5,535 nucleotides of DNA from Hyphomonadaceae bacterium. Lineage in GTDB: Bacteria; Pseudomonadota; Alphaproteobacteria; Caulobacterales; Hyphomonadaceae. Positions 1-5,022 of this stretch are shown piece after piece. Within the stretch, counting starts at the first letter, position 1. Each line of letters begins with the position of its first letter. The stretch is taken from NCBI GenBank assembly GCA_030696545.1, contig JAUYSA010000533.1:1-5535 (forward strand). Direction: 5' to 3'. A program made the position numbers and the translations under genes. Below the pieces are notes generated by a model. It did no database searches. It worked only from the letters and a program-made list of their open reading frames with translations, and was not told where the DNA came from.

Positions 1-1589
1 CCGAACTCGCCGCCGCCCCGGATGTTCGCCATCACATAGACGCCGCCCTGCTCCAGCCACAGCTTGCCCACCGTGCCGGAATAGCCCGGCGTCTGACTCA
101 CCTGGAAACCGCCATAGCCATAGACCAGCGTGGGGTTCGAACCGTCGTATTTGATGTCTGCCTTCCGCACGACAAAGTACGGCACTTTCGTTCCGTCCTT
201 CGATGTCGCCTCGAACTGATCGACAACCATGCTCGACGCATCGAACCATGCCGGCAGCGCCTTGATCTGCGACAGCGCGCCAGACGCCGAGTCATAGGTG
301 AACAGCGAATCCGGCGACAGGTATCCATCAAAGCCGAGGAACGCCGTTGCCTCTTCCACATCGGCGAAGATCACGCCCGCCGATCCGTTCGGCGGCAGCG
401 GCACTTCCTTGCTCGTCCAGCCCGAAGCGCCCTTGCGATAAGCCATCACCTTCACGACGACATTGTCGGAGATGTTCACCAGCAACTCGTTCTTCGTGAT
501 GCCCACGCCCTGCAGCGCCTGCTTCGGCGTGGGGCGGAACACCAGCTCCACCTTCGGCAGCTTGCCCGTCGCGACGAACTCGCTCCACGAATACCCGATC
601 AGGTCGCCCGCCTTAAACGGTCCCTGGCCTTCAGGCGCCCAATCCTCCTCGATCGTCGCGATCAGCGTGTCCGCGAATATTCCCTGCGGGCTGCCCTTCT
701 CCGGCAGCGGAATCCTCACCGGCTCGCCGCCGCTTTCGGGAAACAGCACATAGCTCGACGTATAGAATGTCTCCGCCCGCGCCGCGCCGAACCAGCGCTT
801 CCCGTGCTCATCCTCCAGCGCAAACGCCGACGCCGCCACATCCGTCACTTCGCCGCGATGCACCTCCACCGCCTCGCTCAGCTTCTGCCCGCGCTTCAGC
901 CGCTTGGTCACGAACGGATAGCCGCTCTCGGTCAGCGACGGCGTATCGCCGCCCCAATCCGTCGCGATCAGCAGCGTGTCCTTGTTAGCCCACGTGATCG
1001 AGCTCTTGGCCTCGGGGATATCAAATCCGCCAGCCACGAACCCCGCCTTCTCCGCTCCGCCCGCGATCGAATACTCGCGCACCCGCACCGCATCCTTGCC
1101 GCCATCCGACAGCGACAGCAGGCATTCCGTCTGTTCCGGCGGCAGGCAGCTCACGCCCTTGTAAACCCAGTTCGCCCCCTCCGCCTTCGACAGCGCGTCG
1201 AGGTCCAGCAGCGTCTCCCACACAGGTTGCGCCTTGGCATACTCGCCCGGCGTCGTGCGCCGCCAGATGCCGCGCTCATGCGCCTCGTCCTGCCAGAAAT
1301 TATAGACATGCCCCCGCCGGATCGACCCATACGGAATCCGGTCCGACGATGTCGCGATCTTCAGCGCCGCCTCGTAATACCCCGCATACCGCGCATCCCC
1401 CTCAAGCACTTTCAGCGTCCGCTCATTCTGCCCCCGCACCCACGCCAGCGCCTCCGCGCCCTCCACCTCTTCCAGATAGAGATGCGCGTCCGAATTCGGA
1501 TCGAGAGCATTCGTGGTCACTTTGACTTCCTCCTGAGGACTGCACGCCGCCAGCATCAACGCCGCAAAACCCGCGAAAATGCGCCGCAT
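1..1589 (-). CDS. Prolyl oligopeptidase family (S9A) serine peptidase, predicted lipoprotein, 3' end missing
   Basis: This is the N-terminal 529 codons of a peptidase that cleaves short peptides after proline or related residues. The frame is open from ATG 1589 to the window edge. Residues 1-16 form a lipoprotein signal with lipobox L-A-A-C and lipidation Cys16. Ser17 follows it, which by the E. coli Lol rule would favour the outer membrane. Residues about 35-110 match the start of the S9A N-terminal region (LEEVEG, ALAWVRGQN, then an R-I-P-Y-G-S-I-R-R-G block), followed by a long beta-propeller-like region. Near residues 485-495 is NPTLVYGYGGF and at 521-529 ANIRGGGEF, both signature blocks just before the catalytic Ser of S9A enzymes. 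The Ser, Asp and His themselves lie outside the window; family members are about 700 residues, so roughly 170 are missing. An AGGGAG Shine-Dalgarno at 1597-1602, 7 nt upstream, supports the start. It is divergent from dapF. Family assignment is firm; cellular substrate is unknown. Confidence 0.95.
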   Translation of the reverse strand, partial: MRRIFAGFAALMLAACSPQEEVKVTTNALDPNSDAHLYLEEVEGAEALAWVRGQNERTLKVLEGDARYAGYYEAALKIATSSDRIPYGSIRRGHVYNFWQDEAHERGIWRRTTPGEYAKAQPVWETLLDLDALSKAEGANWVYKGVSCLPPEQTECLLSLSDGGKDAVRVREYSIAGGAEKAGFVAGGFDIPEAKSSITWANKDTLLIATDWGGDTPSLTESGYPFVTKRLKRGQKLSEAVEVHRGEVTDVAASAFALEDEHGKRWFGAARAETFYTSSYVLFPESGGEPVRIPLPEKGSPQGIFADTLIATIEEDWAPEGQGPFKAGDLIGYSWSEFVATGKLPKVELVFRPTPKQALQGVGITKNELLVNISDNVVVKVMAYRKGASGWTSKEVPLPPNGSAGVIFADVEEATAFLGFDGYLSPDSLFTYDSASGALSQIKALPAWFDASSMVVDQFEATSKDGTKVPYFVVRKADIKYDGSNPTLVYGYGGFQVSQTPGYSGTVGKLWLEQGGVYVMANIRGGGEF

Positions 1590-1659
1590 GCCGACACTCC
1601 CTGTTGCTGACCCAAGGGTTAGCGGCAGATGCCCTGGAAGCAAGCTTTCTGACCCGCCT

Positions 1660-1748
1660 TCCCCGCGAAGGCGGGGACCCAGTCCCTGAAAAAGAGCGCG
1701 AAGCGCCCCGAATCCCCTTGCCCGCTGGACCCCCGCCTTCGCGGGGGA
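1660..1748. repeat. Head-to-head pair of REP-like palindromic units
   Basis: Two near-identical units of about 23-24 nt lie in opposite orientation. Unit A (1660-1682) folds as CCCCGC, loop GAAG, GCGGGG (1661-1676). Unit B (1725-1748) folds as CCCCCGC, loop CTTC, GCGGGGG (1730-1747). Unit B reverse-complemented matches unit A except for stem length and one or two flanking bases. Forward translation of such repeats gives the WVPAFAG-like peptides often seen in spurious ORFs of proteobacterial genomes. The pair fills the gap between the divergent peptidase gene and dapF. It could form one large cruciform or two small hairpins, and has no coding role. Confidence 0.8.
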
Positions 1749-1793
1749 CGCGGAGGATGGATTCCGCGCGGATGAACGACTACATCTCCCCCC

Positions 1794-2612
1794 ATGAAAT
1801 TCTGGAAGATGAATGGCGCCGGCAATTCCTTCGTCATCTTTGACGACCGGAAAGGCGCGCTCGGCCTCAAGCCCGAACAGGTCCGCGAGATCGCCGACCC
1901 CGCCACCGGCGTCGGCGCCGACCAGGTCATCGCCCTCGAGACCACCCTGCGCGGCGACGTCTTCATGCGCATCTGGAACAAGGACGGCTCCAGCGCCGAA
2001 GCCTGCGGCAACGCCACGCGCTGCGTCGCCTGGCTCGTCATGGAGGAAACGCAGAAGGACAAGATCATCGTCGAGACCGTCGCCGGCCGCCTCAAGGCAG
2101 ACCGCATCGGCCCCACACAGATCTCCGTCGACATGGGCTCGCCCCTGCTCAAATGGGAAGAGATCCCGCTGGCCGAGCGGATGGACACGCGCGGCATCGA
2201 TCTCAAGATCGGCCCGATCGACGCGCCCTATCTCCAGCTTCCCGGCGCGGTGAATATGGGCAACCCGCACATTATCTTCTTCGTGCCCGAGCTCGACAAG
2301 ATCGACGTGAAAGCCGTGGGCTCGCTCTGCGAATGGCACCCGCTGTTTCCGCAGGGCGTCAACACCGGCTTCCTCGAAATCATCTCGCGCACCGAAACGC
2401 GCCTGCGCACCTGGGAACGCAACGCCGGCCAGACCCTCGCCTGCGGCAGCAACAACTGCGCCGCCATAGTAGCCGCCGCCCGCCGCAACCTCACCGACCG
2501 CAAAGCCCTCGTCCACAATGACGGCGGCGACATCACCATCGAGTGGAGCGAAGCAACCGACCACGTCATCATGACGGGGCCCGTGGAGCTGGAGTATGTG
2601 AGTGGAGGGTGA
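1794..2612 (+). CDS. dapF: Diaminopimelate epimerase
   Basis: Cytoplasmic, cofactor-independent racemase that converts LL-2,6-diaminopimelate to the meso form, the precursor of lysine and of the peptidoglycan cross-link residue. The protein has 272 residues, normal for the family. Visible motifs: KMNGAGNSFV (5-14, the KMHGLGNDF equivalent), GVGADQ (39-44), AEACGNATRC (68-77) with catalytic Cys71, VNMGNPH (153-159), GVN (188-190), WER (207-209) and LACGSNNC (215-222) with catalytic Cys217. The Cys pair acts as the two acid/bases. Oddities: ERNAGQT replaces the usual ERGxGxT, and GSNNC replaces GSGAC/GTxAC beside Cys217. No Shine-Dalgarno precedes ATG 1794 (the preceding bases are C/T-rich), so the transcript may be leaderless; no better in-frame start is seen. 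The stop lies in a hairpin shared with the convergent defence-type gene. Confidence 0.96.
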   Translation: MKFWKMNGAGNSFVIFDDRKGALGLKPEQVREIADPATGVGADQVIALETTLRGDVFMRIWNKDGSSAEACGNATRCVAWLVMEETQKDKIIVETVAGRLKADRIGPTQISVDMGSPLLKWEEIPLAERMDTRGIDLKIGPIDAPYLQLPGAVNMGNPHIIFFVPELDKIDVKAVGSLCEWHPLFPQGVNTGFLEIISRTETRLRTWERNAGQTLACGSNNCAAIVAAARRNLTDRKALVHNDGGDITIEWSEATDHVIMTGPVELEYVSGG

Positions 2613-2628
2613 GGTCACACACCTACCC
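2607..2628. terminator. Hairpin between convergent dapF and putAbiC genes
   Basis: GGGT (2607-2610) and AGGT (2612-2615), with a bulged G between them, pair with ACCT (2621-2624) and ACCC (2625-2628) around a CACAC loop. The dapF stop codon lies inside the left arm. The position between convergent genes only 22 bp apart suits a bidirectional terminator, but neither side has a U-tract, so the call is tentative. Confidence 0.35.
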
Positions 2629-2634
2629 GGGAAA

Positions 2635-3408
2635 TCATCCGTAAGCTGAACGTGCGTAGTGATCTTTCAGATTTGCAGCCAACAAATCTTCGTCTTTGAC
2701 GTTCTTGAGAAGAGCATACTTCTCGATCAATGGTTTGAGCTTTTCGCGCCCGAAACTCGACAACCCCTTGTGGAACAGCAAAGCTGCCTCTGCGTCCGAC
2801 AACTGCGCACGAAGTATGTTGCTGTAGAATTTTTTCTCGGCTGGTCCACTTTTGTCGATGAACTTCACAATATTATACAGCACCCGATAATAGTGCCCCA
2901 CCTCTTTTCCTTCAGCCGCGTAGAACTTTTTGTAGATACGCTCAAAGCCAGCAAGGTCGCGAATTGGCGGTTCGCCTGATGATGCACCCCTTAGGCGTTT
3001 TATGAAAATGGGGAACATGTCTTTCCCTTTTGTGAGGCGCCCTTCGGGGCTCAACACATCGATCTGGGATGTGATTTCCGTTAGAAGCGTCAGCATCCCA
3101 AAGAAGGTGTTCTCGAACATCTGACGTTTTGTCTCCTCATTCTGAAGTGCCAGATGCTTTTGCTGCTCATCCAGAATGGTCTTGGTGTACCGGATATCGT
3201 CGCGAGCTATTCTGATCTCTTCTCTTTGCAGAAAGATCGCGTAGGTGACGCCAATAAAAACAACACCCGAGAACAGCGCGTTAGCGAACCCAAACATGTC
3301 GCCGAATGTGCCGCGATGTGGATCACTATGTAGAGCCAAGCCAGTCACAATTAGGACCGCCGCCACAAACACTGAGGCAATGATCGCGATCCAAATGTGG
3401 TTCTTCAT
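2635..3408 (-). CDS. putAbiC-type putative phage abortive infection protein, two N-terminal TM segments
   Basis: The protein has 257 residues and is recognisable as the putative phage abortive-infection (putAbiC) type. Residues 5-26 form TM1. Residues 36-60, starting FGDMFGFANALFSG, form TM2, matching the GD-(F)-G-G/A-N-type second helix of the family. A charged, coiled-coil-prone stretch follows (61-96), then the conserved block FENTFFGML (98-106). The C-terminal core holds HYYRVLYNIVKFID (172-185), YSNILRAQLSDAE (195-207), LFHKGLSSFG (211-220) and KPLIEKYALLKN (225-236), the most diagnostic part. The family usually shows L-F-Y-N in place of LFHK, so this member is slightly divergent. Role by family: membrane-anchored anti-phage protein; trigger and effector mechanism are not established from sequence. 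Base composition is clearly lower in GC (23 of 60 bases at 2821-2880) than in neighbours, suggesting horizontal transfer. Its ATG overlaps the TGA of an upstream small frame (ATGA, 3405-3408), implying translational coupling. The local SD is weak (AGG about 9 nt upstream). Confidence 0.82.
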   Translation of the reverse strand: MKNHIWIAIIASVFVAAVLIVTGLALHSDPHRGTFGDMFGFANALFSGVVFIGVTYAIFLQREEIRIARDDIRYTKTILDEQQKHLALQNEETKRQMFENTFFGMLTLLTEITSQIDVLSPEGRLTKGKDMFPIFIKRLRGASSGEPPIRDLAGFERIYKKFYAAEGKEVGHYYRVLYNIVKFIDKSGPAEKKFYSNILRAQLSDAEAALLFHKGLSSFGREKLKPLIEKYALLKNVKDEDLLAANLKDHYARSAYG

Positions 3409-3550
3409 TTACGGCAACCTGTATGAGGGCCAGACTTCGGCATACGTTCGACGGTCGTCGTTGACGGCCGGCTCTTCGCTTCCTTCACCGGCATGAACTC
3501 GCCGGTCTTGGAATTGCGCCAATCGAGAACGTCTTACTGTCTTTGCTCAT
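3405..3550 (-). pseudogene. Small ORF (about 48 residues if intact) with apparent one-base frameshift, upstream of and overlapping the putAbiC gene
   Basis: ATG 3550 has a good AAGGA at 3559-3563 (8 nt spacing) and starts MSKDSKT, but that frame ends after 21 codons at 3485. The -1 frame is open from 3533 to TGA 3407-3405. It reads DVLDWRNSKTGEF, then MPVKEAKSRPSTTTVERM and a Lys/Gly-rich tail. A WRNSKTGEF-type opening followed by a Lys/Arg-rich segment and a Pro-Ser-Thr-Thr-Thr stretch looks like a real small protein, whereas the frame-0 end (PRPASSCR) does not. The -1 frame has a TAA at 3536-3534 and no start before its internal ATG, so the simplest reading is one missing base near 3530. 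Its stop overlaps the putAbiC ATG (ATGA), an operon-type junction unlikely in random DNA. Alternatives are a sequencing error, a true inactivating deletion or a programmed -1 shift. I do not recognise a named family. Confidence 0.5.
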
Positions 3551-3681
3551 CGAGCTTTTCCTTCGAAGAGCCCGCCAGCCATGCCGATTTTCGACATGCA
3601 CTGACGATACACCGATTCTGTGTTCAGCAAATGTTCCGCAGAGCGTAATTGCGGAAATTCCGTCTGTGGACGGAGCGACAC
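3547..3681 (-). CDS. Possible 44-residue small protein, first frame of the putAbiC cluster
   Basis: From GTG 3681 the frame runs 44 codons and ends in TGA at 3549-3547, overlapping the ATG of the next small frame by ATGA. GAGGTG at 3689-3694 lies 7 nt before the GTG. The peptide is mixed hydrophilic, with HLLNTESVYRQC (17-28) and GMAGGLFEGK (33-42); no TM, signal peptide or recognised domain is seen. A shorter start at ATG 3597 would leave 16 residues and could be a leader peptide. Codons are less GC-rich than in neighbouring core genes, in line with the putAbiC region. Upstream, the frame continues without a stop into the palindromic repeat, so a longer ancestral gene cut by the repeat is possible. 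Function is unknown, and it may not be translated at all. Confidence 0.3.
   Translation of the reverse strand: MSLRPQTEFPQLRSAEHLLNTESVYRQCMSKIGMAGGLFEGKAR
3634..3674. promoter_or_regulatory. Two adjacent small inverted repeats upstream of the putAbiC cluster
   Basis: TTCCGCA (3634-3640) pairs with TGCGGAA (3650-3656) around a 9-nt loop. TCCGTC (3659-3664) pairs with GACGGA (3669-3674) around TGTG. They stand side by side in the AT-richer leader of the minus-strand cluster. They could be an operator or an RNA leader structure, or belong to the possible 44-codon frame. No convincing -35/-10 pair was found nearby. Confidence 0.3.
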
Positions 3682-3731
3682 GCGCACACACCTCACCAGC
3701 CCCCACCGACCCCACGCTTCGCGTCGCTCCC

Positions 3732-3803
3732 CCTCCCCCGCCGGCGGCGGTGGAGGACAAGGTGCCCCTGCGCGGAGTCCGCCACCGCCGCCGGCGGGGG
3801 AGG
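3732..3803. repeat. Long GC-rich palindrome with perfect 22-bp arms
   Basis: The left arm 3732-3753 (begins CCTCCCCCGCCGG) is the exact reverse complement of 3782-3803. After one mismatch (3754/3781) four more pairs form (3755-3758 with 3777-3780), giving a 27-position stem with a loop of about 18 nt. The right arm runs directly into the dispersed 46-bp unit. It resembles a BIME-like pair of palindromic units. It lies downstream of the small exported-protein gene on the minus strand and could end its transcript. Confidence 0.8.
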
Positions 3804-3839
3804 TGGATCGCGACGGCTTCGTCGCGAGACGGAGGGGGC
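3794..3839 (+). repeat. Dispersed 46-bp palindromic repeat, copy 1
   Basis: It is 45 of 46 bases identical to 5036-5081, in the same orientation. It contains GGGGGAGGTGGA, then a hairpin TCGCGACG-GCTT-CGTCGCGA (3808-3827), then GACGGAGGGGGC. The only difference between copies is in the hairpin loop (3816 G, 5058 C). Translated on the minus strand, both copies give a PLRLATKxSRSTSPA peptide, a mark of repeat-derived false ORFs. Confidence 0.88.
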
Positions 3840-3872
3840 TGCCGCCACAGCGGCGGATGGCGAAACGCGCGC

Positions 3873-4346
3873 CTACTCCACCGCAACGTCCAGCCACACC
3901 TGCCGCCACGGCTGGCCGGCAATGCTGTCCATGTAAACCTGCACGACGGCGCCCTTGTGCGCGCCGGAGCGCTTGGTCATCCGGTAGCCTTCGATGACTG
4001 TCGTGGTGTTGGTTGTCTTCACGCCCGTCAGCTCGCTCCACACCCAGCCTTCCGACAGGCAGACCTTCGCCATGTCGTAGAGCGGCGCGATCGCCTTGTC
4101 CGCCTCGGCCACGTCCGGCCGCGACCACAGGCAGTAATACGAGGTCTCGATCGAATCGACGGCGCATTCGTCCGCGCCCAGGAGATAGATGCTCGCATCG
4201 AAGAACCCGTCATCAAGCTCCTCGACCATGACGCTCCTGAAGCGATCCTCCGCCGCCGTCAGCACCTGCTCAAGCGGCCCGCAATCCTGCGCGTGCGCGA
4301 TCGGCGCAACCGCGACAGCCATGGCGGCAAGCAAGGCGTATTTCAT
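3873..4346 (-). CDS. Small exported four-cysteine protein of unknown function
   Basis: This encodes 157 residues. Residues 1-19 are a Sec signal peptide (MKYALLAAMAVAVAPIAHA) with a likely cut after AHA, leaving a mature protein of about 138 residues that begins QDCGPL. It has exactly four cysteines (22, 61, 72, 96), a number that would allow two disulfides in the periplasm. The rest is acidic to neutral and mixed alpha/beta-like, with aromatic-rich spots (SYYCLWS 69-75, GWVW 100-103) and a Thr-rich run (NTTT) before a C-terminal beta-prone end QVWLDVAVE. No known domain is recognised. The start at 4346 is preferred over an in-frame ATG at 4400 because GGGGGA lies just upstream, the signal peptide begins there, and the promoter candidate at 4371-4400 would start transcription inside the longer version. 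It is the downstream partner of the GcvR-like gene with a 78-bp gap. Confidence 0.85.
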   Translation of the reverse strand: MKYALLAAMAVAVAPIAHAQDCGPLEQVLTAAEDRFRSVMVEELDDGFFDASIYLLGADECAVDSIETSYYCLWSRPDVAEADKAIAPLYDMAKVCLSEGWVWSELTGVKTTNTTTVIEGYRMTKRSGAHKGAVVQVYMDSIAGQPWRQVWLDVAVE

Positions 4347-4350
4347 GTGA

Positions 4351-4356
4351 TCCCCC
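4351..4356 (-). promoter_or_regulatory. Ribosome binding site deciding the start of the exported four-cysteine protein
   Basis: GGGGGA on the minus strand lies 4-5 nt before ATG 4346. It selects this start over the in-frame ATG 54 nt further upstream. Confidence 0.6.
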
Positions 4357-4370
4357 GGATGAGCGACAGC

Positions 4371-4400
4371 ACTATCGCGGCGCCCCCACGCAGGCGTCAA
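4371..4400 (-). promoter_or_regulatory. Sigma-70-type promoter candidate for the exported four-cysteine protein
   Basis: On the minus strand TTGACG (4400-4395, five of six to TTGACA) is followed by an 18-nt spacer and GATAGT (4376-4371, four of six to TATAAT). Transcription would begin around 4360-4365, giving a short leader that still includes the ribosome site. It suggests this gene can be expressed separately from the GcvR-like gene. Confidence 0.5.
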
Positions 4401-4424
4401 TCACATGAAGCAGACGCGGAGGGC

Positions 4425-4931
4425 CTACCCCACCGCCACATCCACCATGATCTCGCCCGAGATCGCCTCCAGCGCGTCCTGCACGGCAGACGCCTTCAGC
4501 CCCTCGGGCAGGCGCAGATGCGCCGCCATGTGGAACAGCTGGCCGCCCGCATGCGCTTCCGCGCTCAGCCATGTCTCGAACGTCTCGATGTTCGCGCCGA
4601 GGCTGCTCACCGCCGCCGTCACCTGGTTGACGATGCCCGGCCTGTCCTGCCCCACCAGCGAGAACTCCAGCGTCTCGCCCGCAACCACAACCTCGCCCGC
4701 CGGCGCAATGCGCACCTCAAGCCCCGCCGCATCGACAGCCGCCACCGCCGCGCGCAACGCCTCGACCTTGCCCTCCGCCAGCTCGACCAGAACTGAGCCG
4801 ACATAAAGCCCGCCCAGTCGCGACAGATGGCTCTCCAGCCAGTTGCCGCCCGCCGACAACACAGCCGCCGCCAGCGCCTTGGTCAGGCCGGGCCGGTCGC
4901 TGCCTGCAACGCTCAACACCAACAACGCCAT
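4425..4931 (-). CDS. Tandem ACT-domain protein, GcvR-like (glycine cleavage regulatory protein family)
   Basis: This encodes 168 residues in two ACT domains. Domain 1 spans about residues 3-75, with SVAGSDRPGLTKAL (7-20) and the GGNWLESHLSRLGGLYVG segment (28-45). Domain 2 spans about 87-167, with LVGQDRPGIVNQVT (92-105), LGANIETFETW (111-121) and LFHMAAHLRLP (132-142). The paired DRPG loops are the hallmark of the GcvR/ACT_6 type, where ACT domains bind small effectors such as amino acids. E. coli GcvR (190 residues) represses the glycine cleavage operon by binding GcvA. No DNA-binding domain is present here, so any regulation would act through a partner, and no partner is in the window. No signal peptide; cytoplasmic. 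ATG 4931 is chosen over an upstream in-frame ATG (4985) because GAGGG lies 7 nt before it and the ACT fold begins directly there. The family call is good; the regulated pathway is inferred. Confidence 0.88.
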   Translation of the reverse strand: MALLVLSVAGSDRPGLTKALAAAVLSAGGNWLESHLSRLGGLYVGSVLVELAEGKVEALRAAVAAVDAAGLEVRIAPAGEVVVAGETLEFSLVGQDRPGIVNQVTAAVSSLGANIETFETWLSAEAHAGGQLFHMAAHLRLPEGLKASAVQDALEAISGEIMVDVAVG

Positions 4932-4938
4932 CGGAGAA

Positions 4939-4943
4939 CCCTC
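4939..4943 (-). promoter_or_regulatory. Ribosome binding site deciding the start of the GcvR-like gene
   Basis: GAGGG on the minus strand with a 7-nt spacer to ATG 4931. It supports this start over the in-frame ATG at 4985. Confidence 0.6.
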
Positions 4944-5022
4944 GCAACAGAAAATCAGAGCGGCGATTGATAAGCCAACCCGCATCGCGACGCCATGGCA
5001 GGCCGAGCGCCACGGCGCCCAT

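Larger units (their letters stand above)
3551..3872. other. Gene-poor stretch between the putAbiC cluster and the small exported-protein gene
   Basis: The left half (to about 3690) is AT-richer and contains the leader inverted repeats and the doubtful 44-codon frame. The right half (about 3715-3860) is made of GC-rich palindromes: the 22-bp perfect inverted repeat, the 46-bp dispersed unit and a small hairpin GCCGC-CACA-GCGGC (3841-3854) just beyond the stop of the minus-strand gene. Long open frames across this part are driven by repeat composition and encode Pro/Gly/Ala/Arg-rich peptides with no family resemblance. Confidence 0.7.

Noticed and set aside
804..1610. 268-codon plus-strand frame opposite the peptidase gene
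   Set aside because: Arg/His/Leu-rich shadow of the minus-strand S9A gene, caused by high-GC codon use; no domain resemblance.
1604..1843. Open frame crossing the REP-like pair and the dapF start
   Set aside because: Its residues are the translated repeat plus an out-of-frame reading of dapF; no ribosome site or family features.
3634..3674. Integron attC-like site
   Set aside because: The inverted repeats lack the conserved core sites (GTTRRRY type), and no integrase or second site is seen.
3720..3860. Possible CRISPR-like or tandem array in the GC-rich repeat region
   Set aside because: Only one inverted pair and one dispersed unit are present, with no regular spacing or unique spacers.
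3543..4796. 417-codon plus-strand frame across the repeats and the two minus-strand genes
   Set aside because: Arg/His-rich antisense shadow of the exported and GcvR-like genes, whose signal peptide, ACT motifs and ribosome sites support the opposite strand.
4930..5000. Promoter for the GcvR-like gene (TTGGCT with a weak GATTTT box)
   Set aside because: The -10 match is only three of six and the spacer is short; not strong enough to list as a feature.
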